64,000 bases of DNA from an uncultured Bacteroidia bacterium (GCA_902785575.1 CACZZF010000010.1:39161-103160), one strand, 5' to 3'. Numbered from the stretch's first letter, positions 43,077-54,883 are shown. A program made the numbers and translations. Notes: generated by a model not told the origin, from the sequence alone.

Positions 43077-44665
43077 TATCCAATCATAGACTTCACAACA
43101 GACCCAGCCGTCTCTTCCAAAACGGAAGTAATTGACTCATCGTACTTTCCAGCACCGAGGAGATCCAAGACATCCTGATGTCCAGCCTTCATGCGGTCCA
43201 GGAAAAGAGTCTGGAACTCAGGAACCTGATCGACAGAAATGTCCCCCATCAAAGCATGCGTCCCACAATACAATATAGCCACCTGCTCCCCTACCGGCAT
43301 CGGTGAATACTGAGCCTGGACGAGAAGCTTATTGTTCTTACGTCCCTTGTCAAGAGCCATCGCCGTGACCTTATCCATATCGGAAGAGAACTTGGAGAAC
43401 GACTCCAACTCTCCATATTGCGCCTGATCAATCTTCAAGGTGCCAGCCACTTTCTTCATCGACTTGACCTGGGCCGAACCACCGACCCTGGACACCGAGA
43501 TACCCACATTGATAGCCGGCCGTTGTCCCTGGTTGAACAGTCCTGACTCAAGGTAAATTTGTCCATCGGTGATGGAAATGACGTTTGTGGGAATATATGC
43601 CGCAACATCACCGGCCTGAGTCTCGATTATCGGCAGAGCAGTCAAAGATCCACCGGCCTTGACCTTGCCCTTCAGCGAAGCGGGGAGATCGTTCATCTGT
43701 TCCGCGACCTCTTGCTGGTCAATGATTTTCGCCGCCCTTTCAAGGAGCCTTGAATGGAGATAGAACACGTCTCCAGGATAGGCCTCTCGTCCGGAAGGAC
43801 GACGAAGGATCAACGATACCTCACGGTAAGCCACAGCCTGCTTTGACAAGTCATCATAGACCACTAGAGCCGATCGGCCCGTATCCCTGAAATATTCCCC
43901 GATAGCCGCTCCGGCGAAAGGAGCGAAATACTGCAACGCAGCGGGATCCGCCGCAGTCGCCGCGACAACGATCGTGTAGTCCATAGCGCCGTATGCCCTA
44001 AGAGTCTCGACAATATTCGCCACAGTCGAACCCTTCTGACCCACAGCCACATAAATGCAATAGACTGGCTTTCCATCCTTGAAGCAGGAACGCTGGTTGA
44101 TGATGGTGTCGATGGCCAGCGAAGTCTTTCCGGTCTGACGGTCGCCGATGATAAGTTCCCTCTGGCCACGGCCGATAGGGATCATGGCGTCGATAGCCTT
44201 TAAACCTGTCTGGAGTGGTTCCGTCACAGGCTGGCGGTAAATGACACCAGGAGCTTTTCGCTCAAGAGGCATCTCCGTCAATTCTCCTTCGATGTTACCC
44301 AGACCGTCAAGCGGCGTACCGAGAGGATCGACAACCCTTCCGAGCATTGACTCGCCCACATTGATGGAGGCTATACGTCCTGTACGCCGGACTGTCATCC
44401 CCTCCTTCACCTCATCGGTGGGTCCGAGTAGGACCGCTCCGACATTATCCTGCTCCAGGTTCATCACCACACCCATCACACCGCTCTCAAACTCAAGTAG
44501 TTCCCCAGCCTCAGCGTTGGTCAGGCCATACATCCTGGCCACACCGTCACTGACCTGCAGAACCTTGCCGATCTCTTCAAAATGAAGGGAAGTGTCGATG
44601 TCCTTGAGCTGCTGGAGCAGCACTTGCGAAATCTCGCTTGGCTTTATATTGTTGTTTTGAGCCAT
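43076..44665 (-). CDS. atpA: ATP synthase F1 subunit alpha
   Basis: 529 residues, normal length. Non-catalytic nucleotide site with Walker [30 protein letters not shown] region, [20 protein letters not shown] and the [10 protein letters not shown] motif with the arginine reaching the catalytic site of beta. No insert, unlike its neighbours atpH and atpG. Forms the alpha3beta3 ring. Confidence 0.98.
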   Translation of the reverse strand: MAQNNNIKPSEISQVLLQQLKDIDTSLHFEEIGKVLQVSDGVARMYGLTNAEAGELLEFESGVMGVVMNLEQDNVGAVLLGPTDEVKEGMTVRRTGRIASINVGESMLGRVVDPLGTPLDGLGNIEGELTEMPLERKAPGVIYRQPVTEPLQTGLKAIDAMIPIGRGQRELIIGDRQTGKTSLAIDTIINQRSCFKDGKPVYCIYVAVGQKGSTVANIVETLRAYGAMDYTIVVAATAADPAALQYFAPFAGAAIGEYFRDTGRSALVVYDDLSKQAVAYREVSLILRRPSGREAYPGDVFYLHSRLLERAAKIIDQQEVAEQMNDLPASLKGKVKAGGSLTALPIIETQAGDVAAYIPTNVISITDGQIYLESGLFNQGQRPAINVGISVSRVGGSAQVKSMKKVAGTLKIDQAQYGELESFSKFSSDMDKVTAMALDKGRKNNKLLVQAQYSPMPVGEQVAILYCGTHALMGDISVDQVPEFQTLFLDRMKAGHQDVLDLLGAGKYDESITSVLEETAGSVVKSMIG

Positions 44666-44679
44666 TTCAATGAATATAA

Positions 44680-45327
44680 CTACACGATTCTACGATTCTT
44701 CTCGACGAACTGATTCTTGATGATTTCCAGCTGGCGGGAGACAGAGGCGTCAAGGAGCCTGTCTTCAACCTCCAGCACAAAACCTCCGATGAGGGACTCA
44801 TCAACATCAGTCGTGAGAAGGAGAGTCTTGCCTGTTTTTTTCTCTATAAGATTCTTCAGCCCATCCTCGAGCTTTTTAGCGGCCGAATCAGGAGGAGAAG
44901 ACAGTGTCAGTTTCCCGCGAATGATACCCCTTGATTCATAATACTGATCCTCGAAACTCTTGAGAGCCAATGCGATATCCCCAATCCTTCCATTACGGAT
45001 CATAAGCTCGAAAAAGCGCCTCAGGTCCGGCGACAAAGATCCTTCGCTACGCTCAGGATGACATTTGTCATTCTGAGGGAGCGTAGCGACCGAAGAATCT
45101 ACCGACACCGCAGCCTCCAACAGCGACAGCTTCTTGTCATCCGGGACGGCAGGATCAGTTATGGCGCGTCTCAAATCAGGCAGAGTCTCCAAGGCATTAA
45201 GGATCGCACGCGCCTGGGCAACCACAATCTCGCCGGAGCTCTGTCCTGAGCCGGCCGAAGAGCTGGTCTCATCAACCAGCTTCAGCAAAGCGGTGGCGTA
45301 CCTGGAAGCGATGATCCCCGTATTCAT
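44680..45327 (-). CDS. atpH: ATP synthase subunit delta, with repeat insertions
   Basis: Stalk subunit linking F1 to subunit b. 215 residues against about 180 normally. N-terminal [13 protein letters not shown] and C-terminal [20 protein letters not shown] with [10 protein letters not shown] are typical. Two stretches look inserted: GSGQSSGE near residue 25-30 (45237-45264) and [12 protein letters not shown] at about 76-96 (45038-45100). The second encodes a peptide typical of the CHPERSEGS translation of the repeat. Both stay in frame. Confidence 0.93.
   Translation of the reverse strand: MNTGIIASRYATALLKLVDETSSSAGSGQSSGEIVVAQARAILNALETLPDLRRAITDPAVPDDKKLSLLEAAVSVDSSVATLPQNDKCHPERSEGSLSPDLRRFFELMIRNGRIGDIALALKSFEDQYYESRGIIRGKLTLSSPPDSAAKKLEDGLKNLIEKKTGKTLLLTTDVDESLIGGFVLEVEDRLLDASVSRQLEIIKNQFVEKNRRIV
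45038..45100. repeat. Palindromic repeat in atpH
   Basis: AGATCCTTCGCTACGCTCAG..ATGACA then an inverted TGTCATTCTGAGGGAGCGTA...GAAGAATCT arm (45066-45100), 1-2 nt apart. Same family as the copies at 47400, 48962 and 54951. Confidence 0.85.
45237..45264. repeat. Decayed repeat in atpH N-terminal part
   Basis: AGCTCTGTCCTGAGCCGGCC then GAAGAGCT; shares TGTCCTGAGCC.G.CGAAG with the copy in the thiamine pyrophosphokinase gene. Confidence 0.55.
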
Positions 45328-45330
45328 AAC

Positions 45331-45840
45331 CTAATTCTTTTGTTCCCGGGAAGACGCAATCTCATCGACTAGTCGCCGCAGAAGCTCATCCCGACCGGAA
45401 TCCTGAGCCAAATCCTTTCTCATAACCTTCTCAGCCACAGCCACAGAAAGCATAGCGACCTCCTTACGGACGTCTCGCAGAGCGCTTTCCTTCTCAGCGG
45501 CGATTTGAGTTCTGGCCTGATCAATGATCTTAGCGGCCTCATCCCTGGCCTGAACCTTAGCCTGCTCGATAAGAGCATCTCTGGAAGCGGCAGCTTCCTT
45601 CATGATCTTTGCCTGTTCTTTCCTGGCTTTCTCGACTATGGCATCCTGTTCCGAGGCCAGGTTGCGAAGGCTTTCCTCAGCCTCCTTGGCCTTTTTTATC
45701 GACTCGTTGATCCGGTCGGCGCGTTTCTGGACAGAGTCTGTGATCATAGGGAATCCCCACTTGGCAAGCACGAAGAAGACGATGCCGAAAATCAGCGTCA
45801 TCCAGACGAGAAGACCGAAGTCGGGAGTGATGAGTGACAT
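45331..45840 (-). CDS. atpF: ATP synthase Fo subunit b
   Basis: 169 residues. One N-terminal membrane helix (FGLLVWMTLIFGIVFFVLAKWG) followed by a long charged helix (about residues 40-150) that forms the peripheral stalk dimer. Length normal. Three bases from atpH and three from atpE, so tightly coupled. Confidence 0.96.
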   Translation of the reverse strand: MSLITPDFGLLVWMTLIFGIVFFVLAKWGFPMITDSVQKRADRINESIKKAKEAEESLRNLASEQDAIVEKARKEQAKIMKEAAASRDALIEQAKVQARDEAAKIIDQARTQIAAEKESALRDVRKEVAMLSVAVAEKVMRKDLAQDSGRDELLRRLVDEIASSREQKN

Positions 45841-45842
45841 CG

Positions 45843-46088
45843 CTATTTAGCTATGAGACAGACCACTATGGCGAACAGACAGGCGCCTTCGATAAGGGCG
45901 CTGACGATAATGGCGGTCATCCTGTAGTGACCGGCTTGCTCGGGCTGGCGGGCACCGGCCTCAAGAGAAGAACTACCGATCTTACCGATACCGAAAGCGG
46001 CGGCGAAAGCAGCCACAGCGGCACCGATAGCCTTTCCGAAAACTCCGAGAGAAACCCCGGCCTGAAGCAAAAACATTAAAGGTGTCAT
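45843..46088 (-). CDS. atpE: ATP synthase Fo subunit c
   Basis: 81 residues, two membrane helices forming the rotor ring. The polar loop is EAGARQPEQ. The ion-carrying Glu is in SALIEGACLFA. The residue after this Glu is Gly rather than Ser/Thr and no Na+ signature is seen, so protons are the likely coupling ion. Unusually Ala-rich first helix (GAAVAAFAAAFGIGKIG). Confidence 0.97.
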   Translation of the reverse strand: MTPLMFLLQAGVSLGVFGKAIGAAVAAFAAAFGIGKIGSSSLEAGARQPEQAGHYRMTAIIVSALIEGACLFAIVVCLIAK

Positions 46089-46107
46089 AATTCTATAATA
46101 TTAATAA

Positions 46108-47172
46108 TTAATCAGTTTCAGTTTTTGGTCTCGACAATCCGATGAAGACCGCCGAAAGCATCGTGAACACATATGCCTGGATGAATGCCACAAGCAGCTC
46201 CAAGCAGTCCATAAACACGCCGAGAACGACCGCCACGACGGTCAGTCCCCCATTCACGGCAGCCCCCATCTTGGCGGTCAAGAATATCACCGCAATCACT
46301 CCAAGGATCATGAAATGGCCAGCCAGGATATTGGCGAAAAGCCTGACCATGAGACTGAAAGGCTTCGTGAACATGCCGATAATCTCAATTGCCGGCATAA
46401 GCGGGAGAGGGACCTTCAGCCAAGTCGGCACGTCAGGCCAGAGAATCTCTTTCCAGTAGTGCTTGTTCCCGAATAGATTGACCGTGAAGAAGGTGAACAG
46501 CGCGAGTACAAGTGTCACCGCGATATTGCCAGTGATATTGGCCCCTCCCGGGAAGAAGGGCACAATTCCCATAAGGTTATTGATGAATATGAAGAAAAAG
46601 GCTGTAAGAAGGTATGGGGAATACTTCTTGTAATCCTCTCCAACACAATCTTTTATGATATCGTCCTCGACCATCGTGACCATCATTTCCATGATTCCCG
46701 TTCCTCCGGTCGGGGCCTCTTCAGCCGCGTCATGCTTGCGATACCATCTCGCTGTCCCGAGAATGATGAATAGCAGAAGAGCGCTGTTTATCATCAGGCC
46801 CAGAACATTTTTGGTTATAGAGAAATCCCATGGACGGATCTCCGCTCCATCCGGGCCTTTCTCCACTATCTTGTTCTCGTATTTTCCGGAAGTCGCTATG
46901 CTAAAACCCTCATATTCACCTTCTTCAAGATGTTTTGAAGAGAATATGTGGGCTCCGCGGCCAGTCTTGCTGATGACTATGACAGGGAGTGGGATACTGA
47001 TGTGATGTCCTTTAATTGTCGTGATGTGCCAGTCATATGCGTCCCTGACATGTCCATAGAGATACTCATCCATGTCCAACTCCACCTCAAGATCCTTCGC
47101 TCCGCTCTGGATGACAGGGCAAAACAATCCGGCCAGACAAAAGACGATAAATATGAGAAACTTTCTCGACAT
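46108..47172 (-). CDS. atpB: ATP synthase Fo subunit a
   Basis: 354 residues. N-terminal signal-like helix and a 100-residue periplasmic part typical of Bacteroidota, then five or six membrane helices. The essential Arg lies in MVRLFANILAGHFMILGVIA. Forms the proton half-channels against the c ring. Its ATG overlaps the stop of atpC (TGATG). Confidence 0.96.
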   Translation of the reverse strand: MSRKFLIFIVFCLAGLFCPVIQSGAKDLEVELDMDEYLYGHVRDAYDWHITTIKGHHISIPLPVIVISKTGRGAHIFSSKHLEEGEYEGFSIATSGKYENKIVEKGPDGAEIRPWDFSITKNVLGLMINSALLLFIILGTARWYRKHDAAEEAPTGGTGIMEMMVTMVEDDIIKDCVGEDYKKYSPYLLTAFFFIFINNLMGIVPFFPGGANITGNIAVTLVLALFTFFTVNLFGNKHYWKEILWPDVPTWLKVPLPLMPAIEIIGMFTKPFSLMVRLFANILAGHFMILGVIAVIFLTAKMGAAVNGGLTVVAVVLGVFMDCLELLVAFIQAYVFTMLSAVFIGLSRPKTETD

Positions 47173-47405
47173 CAGAGTTCAACGCACGCTAAAACATGAT
47201 TATCAGCAACTTCCACGAAACCGGAAGAGATATGCACTATTCCGTCTTGGCCATAGACGATATCACCTTTCGTCAGGGACGAGATCAGCGCCGCATGATC
47301 CTTCAAGACCACAAAACGCCCCGCGGAACCGGGAAGCTCGACTCTGTCGACATCCTGGCAGACAACCGTACCCTCAGGAGTTATTATGTCTAAATGGATT
47401 GTCAT
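47172..47405 (-). CDS. atpC: ATP synthase F1 subunit epsilon (short form)
   Basis: 77 residues, only the N-terminal beta-sandwich (MTIHLDIITPEG, ending ADNHVLACVEL); the C-terminal inhibitory helices are missing, as is usual in Bacteroidota. Its ATG lies inside the terminal TCAGAATGACA of the repeat at 47400-47449, so the start codon is supplied by the repeat. Confidence 0.93.
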   Translation of the reverse strand: MTIHLDIITPEGTVVCQDVDRVELPGSAGRFVVLKDHAALISSLTKGDIVYGQDGIVHISSGFVEVADNHVLACVEL

Positions 47406-47446
47406 TCTGAACGTAGTGAACTGTCATTCTGAGCGAAGCGAAGAAT

Positions 47447-47449
<3 letters not shown>
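47400..47449. repeat. REP-like repeat forming the atpD-atpC junction
   Basis: TGTCATTCTGAACGTAGTGA then TGTCATTCTGAGCGAAGCGA and AGAATCTA. Its right end provides the atpD stop (TAG of TAGATTCTTCG on the minus strand) and its left end the atpC start (AGAATGACA). Confidence 0.85.
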
Positions 47450-49057
<1,608 letters not shown>

Positions 49058-49091
49058 ATCTACAAAAATACTGAATTATTAGCAAAAAAGA

Positions 49092-49120
49092 AAAAGAGGC
49101 TCCATTATGGAACCTCTTTT
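49092..49120. terminator. Terminator between ompA-like gene and atp operon
   Basis: AAAAGAGG.TCC / GGA.CCTCTTTT arms with A- and T-runs on both sides; suits the end of the minus-strand OmpA gene at 49142. Confidence 0.7.
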
Positions 49121-49141
49121 CCCTTTTTGACTGTCTCAATC

Positions 49142-50221
49142 TTATTTCACAAGGCAGACCGCTACACGGTTCTCCTCAGGAGTGTTGAAAGGATTGATTG
49201 TGTCGCCGAAGTACTCGGTGATGATCCTATCCTTGCTGATACCGGCGTTAATAATAGCCTGGGCGACAATCTCGGACCTCTTCTCGGAGAGGAACTGGTT
49301 CCTCTTGGCGGTACCTGTGTCCTTATCAGCATAACCGGAGATGCGGACCTTGGTCTCAGGATGCTCCTTCATGCAAGCGACAACCTCATCGATCTTGAGC
49401 TGCTCGCTATCGCGGATGTCCCACTTGTTGATCACGAAGAAGATGTTGCGCTGGAGAGACTCGAAAGCGGGCTCAACGATGACGGGCTCTTCCTCAACCA
49501 CAGGTGCGGGTTCGGGTTCCTTGACAGGGGCGGGAGCCGGTGCAGGAGGAACAATCACGGGAGCGGGAACGGGCTTTGCCTTTCCGAAGCTGAAGGTCAA
49601 ACCGGCGAGAGCCTTGATCTGGAAGTCAGCCTTTGAACCCTTCTTGGAGTTGAAGTGGTCGTTGATGAAGCTGGTGTTGCCTTCGAGGTTCAGAGCCACA
49701 GCATCAGAAAGCCTGATGTTGAATCCCAAACCGGCCCTGAGGGCAGGAGAAATGCTGCTGGGATCCCAGAGATAATTGGTGGCAGGGAAGCTCTTTGAAA
49801 GGGCATTGGCCTCGTCATTGTTGAATGCGTAGTTCGCACCCACACCGCCGAAGATGTAAGGATTGATAGTACGATCGAACTTGTAACCTCCGAAGAGGGC
49901 GGCGAGATCAGCCATGAGGTCGATAGCACCTTCGACATAGTTGTACTTGTAGACCCTGGTCTGACCATCATTGATGGCACCCTTGCCCTGCCATGCGTTG
50001 GCATTCAGCCTGGCGGCGAAAACCGGCGAGAACTGATAGCCGAGCGAAATGGCGCCTGAAGGGGAGATGAGGCTGGTCCAATCGGTCTCACCGATGGTCT
50101 CAGCAGCACCACCCTGGAGCTGGAGGAACCAGTACGGGTCAAAATCCTTCTTCTGCGCGTTGGCTACAGATAGTGAGGCGACGAGCGCGACACTTGCGAG
50201 AATAGTTATTATACGTTTCAT
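49142..50221 (-). CDS. OmpA-family outer-membrane protein
   Basis: 359 residues: signal peptide (MKRIITILASVALVASLSVANA), an eight-stranded-type barrel to about residue 210, a Pro/Ala/Glu-rich linker (APVIVPPAPAPAPVKEPEP), and a C-terminal OmpA domain with VRISGYADKDTGTAKRNQFL and LSEKRSEIV for peptidoglycan binding. Anchors the outer membrane to the wall. Followed by its own terminator. Confidence 0.93.
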   Translation of the reverse strand: MKRIITILASVALVASLSVANAQKKDFDPYWFLQLQGGAAETIGETDWTSLISPSGAISLGYQFSPVFAARLNANAWQGKGAINDGQTRVYKYNYVEGAIDLMADLAALFGGYKFDRTINPYIFGGVGANYAFNNDEANALSKSFPATNYLWDPSSISPALRAGLGFNIRLSDAVALNLEGNTSFINDHFNSKKGSKADFQIKALAGLTFSFGKAKPVPAPVIVPPAPAPAPVKEPEPAPVVEEEPVIVEPAFESLQRNIFFVINKWDIRDSEQLKIDEVVACMKEHPETKVRISGYADKDTGTAKRNQFLSEKRSEIVAQAIINAGISKDRIITEYFGDTINPFNTPEENRVAVCLVK

Positions 50222-50296
50222 GATACTTATGAATATTAATTGCGCATTTAACGTCGCTAAATTAACATATTTTTTTTAATTGAGCAAGAAACCCGA

Positions 50297-50710
50297 TTAA
50301 TTTTCCGTCATTTGACCGTGAATACGCAGAACAAAGTTGGAAGGCTTACCAGAGACCGCGAAATAAACCTTCTGATACACCTTCCCGGCTTTTTTCAGCC
50401 TTCCTTTGTAAGTCACCACAATCTTTCCGCTTTTCCCAGGCTTCACCGGTTTCTCAGGATAGACAGCGCTCATGCAGCCACAGCTATAGTCCACGTCAAG
50501 AAACTCCAGATCCGCATCACCTATATTAGTGAATGTAAACACAGTACTCTGGGTGCTTGCGCTTCTGGGGAACGTACCGAGCCTCGCGTCAATCGAGTCT
50601 AATTGGATCGACGCCTGCTTCGGAGTCCCGTCCTTCCGGACAGTAGACTTGCAGGAAACCAAACTGACGACAGCCACCAAGACTAATATCAGATGAGAAA
50701 CAAGCTTCAT
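50297..50710 (-). CDS. DUF1573 lipoprotein
   Basis: 137 residues from the ATG at 50710. Lipoprotein signal LVLVAVVSLVSC. The rest matches the DUF1573 beta-sandwich (FTFTNIGDADLEFLDVDYSC, GCMSAVYPEKPVKPGKSGKI, VTYKGRLKKAGKV). Common in Bacteroidota; function unknown, thought to be periplasmic. Confidence 0.85.
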   Translation of the reverse strand: MKLVSHLILVLVAVVSLVSCKSTVRKDGTPKQASIQLDSIDARLGTFPRSASTQSTVFTFTNIGDADLEFLDVDYSCGCMSAVYPEKPVKPGKSGKIVVTYKGRLKKAGKVYQKVYFAVSGKPSNFVLRIHGQMTEN

Positions 50711-50791
50711 GAATTGGGTATTATAATGTAAATATAGCACAAAAAACATGAAGAAACATCATCTGAGAGCCATATTTCACATTATTAGACA

Positions 50792-50824
50792 AAAAAAGGA
50801 GGGGCGCCTTTTGGCGTCCCTCCT
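50792..50824 (-). terminator. Terminator of the large lipoprotein gene
   Basis: AGGAGGG.CGCC/GGCG.CCCTCCT stem with TTTTTTT on the minus strand, 20 bp beyond the stop at 50845. Confidence 0.8.
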
Positions 50825-50844
50825 GTGATTAGAGGTTTAGTGGA

Positions 50845-53800
50845 TTACTCACCACCGTTGCCTTCCTCAGTGGGAGGAGTGGCAGGGGTCTCACCACCGG
50901 GCTCCTCGCCACCAGGGGTCTCACCACCGGGCTCCTCGCCACCAGGGGTCTCACCACCGGGCTCCTCGCCACCAGGGGTCTCACCGCCGGGCTCGTCGCC
51001 ACCAGGGGTCTCACCGCCGGGCTCGTCGCCACCAGGGGTCTCACCGCCGGGCTCGTCGCCACCAGGAGTCTCACCACCGGGCTCGTCGCCACCAGTGGGC
51101 TCGTCGTCGCCAGCGCCCTCAACATCCTGGTTGATGGTCTTCGCCACAGGGACAGTCACCCAATCAGTGTTGAAGTAACCGAAGCCGTAACGCAGGGTAG
51201 CCTTGACAAAGAGTTTGAAGTCATTGAGCAGGTTGTCACCGTTGTTGAAGTACATCAGGTAACCAGAGTCATTCTTAGGAATGTACACAGTCCTTGAAGG
51301 ACGGACAGGATCAGCAAGCTTGTAGCACACGACATCCTTCTTGTTAATCTTGATGGTCTCAGTGGAAGTGGTGTCCATAACCTGGTAGATGTACATGGTG
51401 GAGAGCTTGTGCTGACGCTTGCCATTGATCTCGCACTCAACATTCTGGGTGTCGATCAAGACCTCGAAGCCATAGGTTCCGTCACCATCCTCATCGACGC
51501 CATAGTAACCCCAATAGTTAGGATAATCGGTGAAGGTACGCTTACGCCAATCGACAGGGTTGAGGAGGTCAGCGATGCTGATGTAAGATCCTTCCTCACC
51601 ATAGTCAACACCATCAATGTAACCCTTAGTGGAAACGGTATTGACCTCGAGAGGACGAACGATGTCGGCCTGGAAGTGATCCTTACCGTCGAACTTGATC
51701 TCGACTCCACTCTCACCCTCGGTGCAGAGGAATGCGGTACCAGCGATGTAGGTGTACATGACTCCAGTGTTGATGAGGGTATCAGCAACATGGAATGTTG
51801 TGTCAGCGATGATCTTCTCACCCTCAATCTTTCCGGCCCAGTCATTCTTGACCCAGACGAAAATATTGTTGAAGAACGGCTGGAGATCGCTGTCAGCGAA
51901 GACATCCTCAGCATAAGCGGTGGCGTCATCGTGACCGTTGACGATCACAGCGACAGGCTGCATCTCGTAGCCCTTGAGAGCCTTACCCTTAGCATTCTGG
52001 ATTTCACCGAAGAGGAAGCTGTACTTGCCATCCTCAGTATCGAGATTCCAAGCGGTCAGAGCGTCCTCATCATCGACAAGGAACTTGACATTGAGGTCAC
52101 CGATCTGGGTGATCTTCTCGACATCCTTCTTGCAGAAGTAGTAGACCACAGAGTCAACAGCCTCGACCATGAGCTGGCCACGCCTTGCGTCATTCTCAGG
52201 ATAGGTGACGAAGGAAGCGTTGATATCGGTTACCATCTGGGCACCACGTCCGATAGAGTCATCCTTAGGTGCAGGCATGACGTTGTAACGAGTGCTCTTG
52301 TAGCCGGAGGTCCACATCTCAGTGATGTAGTCGCCATCAGCGGACTTGACATTGACACCCTTCTCAAGAGGAGCGACAGAAGCGGTCAGCAACACGTCGA
52401 CATAGAGAGAAGTGTTGTTCTTGCTGATGTAGCGGGCGATGATGGAAACATCCTTGCCAGCATACTTCCAGAGATCCTCAGGACCGAGCTCCCAAACAAT
52501 CACGTGGGTACCCTCGACAGGGTTCACGACAGAGTCGCGGACAGTACCGATGGTGTCACCCTTCGCATCAGCGGGAACAATGACAGTGAGGCTGTCATAG
52601 AGAGCGTGGAAGTCATCCTTGCTGTGCTTGGTCGGGTTGTAGAGCTCCTTGTTCATGTCCTCAACAGTGGTCATGAGCATGTCACCCTCGCAGTAGAAGT
52701 GGAATACGTTCTCGCTGGTGTTGTCGAGAGGATCCCTTCTAGGAATGAGGTGATAGGTAGCGTTAGCATCCTTCTTGATGAAGATCTTGATGTAAGCGAC
52801 GTTGATGATGTCCTCACCGTGCATGAGCTTGACACGGATGATAGGAGTACGGCCGATAGCGGCGGTACCGTTGACATCGTAAACGGCGGGCTTGAAGATA
52901 CCATCCTCAATCTGGAACTCATCGTTGTGCTCAACGAAGTTGGCCTGGTCGGTCTCAGGGAGTCCGATCTTGTAGTTCTGGACAACCTCATACTCGAAGT
53001 GGAGGCCGAACTCTTCCATCTCCTCGTCGGACATCTCGAAGCAGTTCCAATCGGCACGAACCCTGACACCTTCCAACTCGTAAGGAACCTTCTCCTGACC
53101 ATCGTAGCAGCACTTAGGCAGCCAGCAGTAGTCACCACCAGCGAAGTAGTGAGGAATGGTGATGGTCTTGAGATCCAAAGTCTCGGTGTAAGCGACAGCG
53201 GTGTCGCAAGTGGCATGGGCCTCATCAAGGGTCATGTTACCCTCAATCCAAGGCTCCACAAAACCATCGGCGAAATAATCGTGGCGCCACCTATCAACGT
53301 AATCACCAGCAAACTGACCCTCATCGTTGTTGCTGATACCAACGGTTCCTCTGCGGTAGTGCTCCTCGTAATCATCTTCCTCGAGTTTAGCCTTCTTGCC
53401 TTCAGTAGCCTCCACGACATCGATAGGATCAGCGATCCTAGGCTGGGCGATATCCTTCACAACGAAGGTGGCATAGTCGGAGGTGTAGGTCTTGTCACCC
53501 TTGGTCACCTGGAGAGCGAACCGTGTCATGTGGTTGTCCTCCTGAGTGGCGGTAGCGGGACGGCCCACGTAGGTGATACCTACGGAAAGAATACCATCCT
53601 CATAGCCCTTGAACTCGGCAGCCATAGAGAAGTCCTCGCTGCTCTCAGCCCTGGTGTAGACAGGAACATCCTTGTAGATGAGCTTGTACTCATAGGTCTC
53701 ATCAAGAGGAGTGTCATAGTTGACATGGTAAGTGGCGACAGCCGGAACGGACTCGTAAACCATGTAACCATTCTCAACCGCCCACTGGCGATAGAGATCC

Positions 53801-54591
53801 TCATCCTCAGGGAACTCAATATAAGGACCATATCCCTCCTCAAAACCGACTTTACCGGCGAGCTCGATCTTGTTCTCATCGACATACTCAAGGAAGGCAT
53901 CGATGGACTCCTCGATATTAGCGGACCAGATCTCATCGATGCTGTCAAGATCCTCACCAGTGTAGATGCTGGAAGCGAAGGTCTTGATCTCCATGGCGTT
54001 GACACCGTTGACAACAGCCTGAGGGATGAACACGAAGCTGGCGGAGCTACCGTTCAACTTGATAACAAACTCCTCATCACCGCAGGTGATGGTAAGAGTG
54101 TTGGTGTCGGCGTCGAACTCGACATTCATGAAGCCGTTAGGGATGATTGACTGCTCGGTGTCGGTAGGGACATCCTTGCCATCAACGATCTCGTGCTTGA
54201 TCCAAGTGCCGGTCTCAGCATCCGGGGTGAACCAGATACCATCTTTACCGTCTTTACCGTCTTTACCGTTTTCACCGGGATCACCCTTGTCACCCTTGTC
54301 GCCCTTGGCGCCATTAGTGACATCGTAAGTTTTGCCATCGGAGGTGGTGAACTTCCATCCACCAGGCTCTCCTGAAAGAGGCGCGACACTCGTAATCACA
54401 AATCCGCTGTTGATCCTATTCTGCAGCTCCTGGACGGTGCCCTGCAGAGTAGAGACCTGGCCGCTGAGGGCCTGCTGGTCGGACTGCAATTTGTTGATGT
54501 CGTCATCGTAGTCCGTACAAGATACGGCTACCCCCGCGAGACCCAGAACGAGGGCCCCGGCAAGGAACAGATTTTTGAATTTTTTGTTCAT
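50845..54591 (-). CDS. Large surface lipoprotein with collagen-like and Pro/Gly/Glu repeat segments
   Basis: 1248 residues. Lipoprotein signal with Cys at about 25 (GLAGVAVSC), a short coiled coil (INKLQSDQQALSGQVSTLQG), a collagen-like GAKGDKGDKGDPGENGKDGK stretch at about 95-115, then a 1000-residue beta-rich region, and a C-terminal tail of seven 10-residue repeats GG(D/E)EPGGETP. The first part resembles the N-terminal domain annotated in Bacteroidales as PL29-lyase N-terminal. A lyase site was not found. Likely exposed on the cell surface. A promoter lies about 170 bp upstream. Confidence 0.7.
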   Translation of the reverse strand: MNKKFKNLFLAGALVLGLAGVAVSCTDYDDDINKLQSDQQALSGQVSTLQGTVQELQNRINSGFVITSVAPLSGEPGGWKFTTSDGKTYDVTNGAKGDKGDKGDPGENGKDGKDGKDGIWFTPDAETGTWIKHEIVDGKDVPTDTEQSIIPNGFMNVEFDADTNTLTITCGDEEFVIKLNGSSASFVFIPQAVVNGVNAMEIKTFASSIYTGEDLDSIDEIWSANIEESIDAFLEYVDENKIELAGKVGFEEGYGPYIEFPEDEDLYRQWAVENGYMVYESVPAVATYHVNYDTPLDETYEYKLIYKDVPVYTRAESSEDFSMAAEFKGYEDGILSVGITYVGRPATATQEDNHMTRFALQVTKGDKTYTSDYATFVVKDIAQPRIADPIDVVEATEGKKAKLEEDDYEEHYRRGTVGISNNDEGQFAGDYVDRWRHDYFADGFVEPWIEGNMTLDEAHATCDTAVAYTETLDLKTITIPHYFAGGDYCWLPKCCYDGQEKVPYELEGVRVRADWNCFEMSDEEMEEFGLHFEYEVVQNYKIGLPETDQANFVEHNDEFQIEDGIFKPAVYDVNGTAAIGRTPIIRVKLMHGEDIINVAYIKIFIKKDANATYHLIPRRDPLDNTSENVFHFYCEGDMLMTTVEDMNKELYNPTKHSKDDFHALYDSLTVIVPADAKGDTIGTVRDSVVNPVEGTHVIVWELGPEDLWKYAGKDVSIIARYISKNNTSLYVDVLLTASVAPLEKGVNVKSADGDYITEMWTSGYKSTRYNVMPAPKDDSIGRGAQMVTDINASFVTYPENDARRGQLMVEAVDSVVYYFCKKDVEKITQIGDLNVKFLVDDEDALTAWNLDTEDGKYSFLFGEIQNAKGKALKGYEMQPVAVIVNGHDDATAYAEDVFADSDLQPFFNNIFVWVKNDWAGKIEGEKIIADTTFHVADTLINTGVMYTYIAGTAFLCTEGESGVEIKFDGKDHFQADIVRPLEVNTVSTKGYIDGVDYGEEGSYISIADLLNPVDWRKRTFTDYPNYWGYYGVDEDGDGTYGFEVLIDTQNVECEINGKRQHKLSTMYIYQVMDTTSTETIKINKKDVVCYKLADPVRPSRTVYIPKNDSGYLMYFNNGDNLLNDFKLFVKATLRYGFGYFNTDWVTVPVAKTINQDVEGAGDDEPTGGDEPGGETPGGDEPGGETPGGDEPGGETPGGDEPGGETPGGEEPGGETPGGEEPGGETPGGEEPGGETPATPPTEEGNGGE
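50885..51094. repeat. 30-bp coding tandem repeats in the lipoprotein tail
   Basis: Seven 30-bp units encoding GG(D/E)EPGGETP, nearly identical at DNA level (CCAGGGGTCTCACCACCGGG followed by CTCCTCGCCA). Likely to vary in number between strains. Confidence 0.9.
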
Positions 54592-54757
54592 AGTACTAAA
54601 ACAAAATTGAATAAAGTGTTAAAAACATAATTTTCGGTTCGTTGTCTTTTCTTCTTGCGAATAAGTATTTTAGATTAAACAATAAACTCTTGCTTTAGCG
54701 ACAAAGCCGCTCATTGGCACGCACAATGCAGCCACCAAAAAAGCTGACTTGTCCCTG

Positions 54758-54787
54758 CAAAGATAGCACGAATAATTAAATATACAA
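54758..54787 (-). promoter_or_regulatory. Promoter of the large lipoprotein gene
   Basis: -33 TTG (54787-54785), 19-bp spacer, -7 TATCTTTG (54765-54758). Start near 54751, leaving a 5' leader of about 160 nt (54592-54751) with no structure I can name. Confidence 0.7.
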
Positions 54788-54883
54788 TATTTTTCCAAGT
54801 TTTTTCGCATTTGCGGCCTTTCCAGGGCCGTTTTTACTCATAAACCTCACTATTATAAATCCACTTTTTTTGAAATCTTGCAT

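Noticed and set aside
51409..54150. A 913-codon open frame on the plus strand
   Set aside because: Exactly antisense to the large lipoprotein gene. Its Leu/Val/Asp/Ile/Gly-rich product has no signal or motif and follows from the codon bias of the sense gene.
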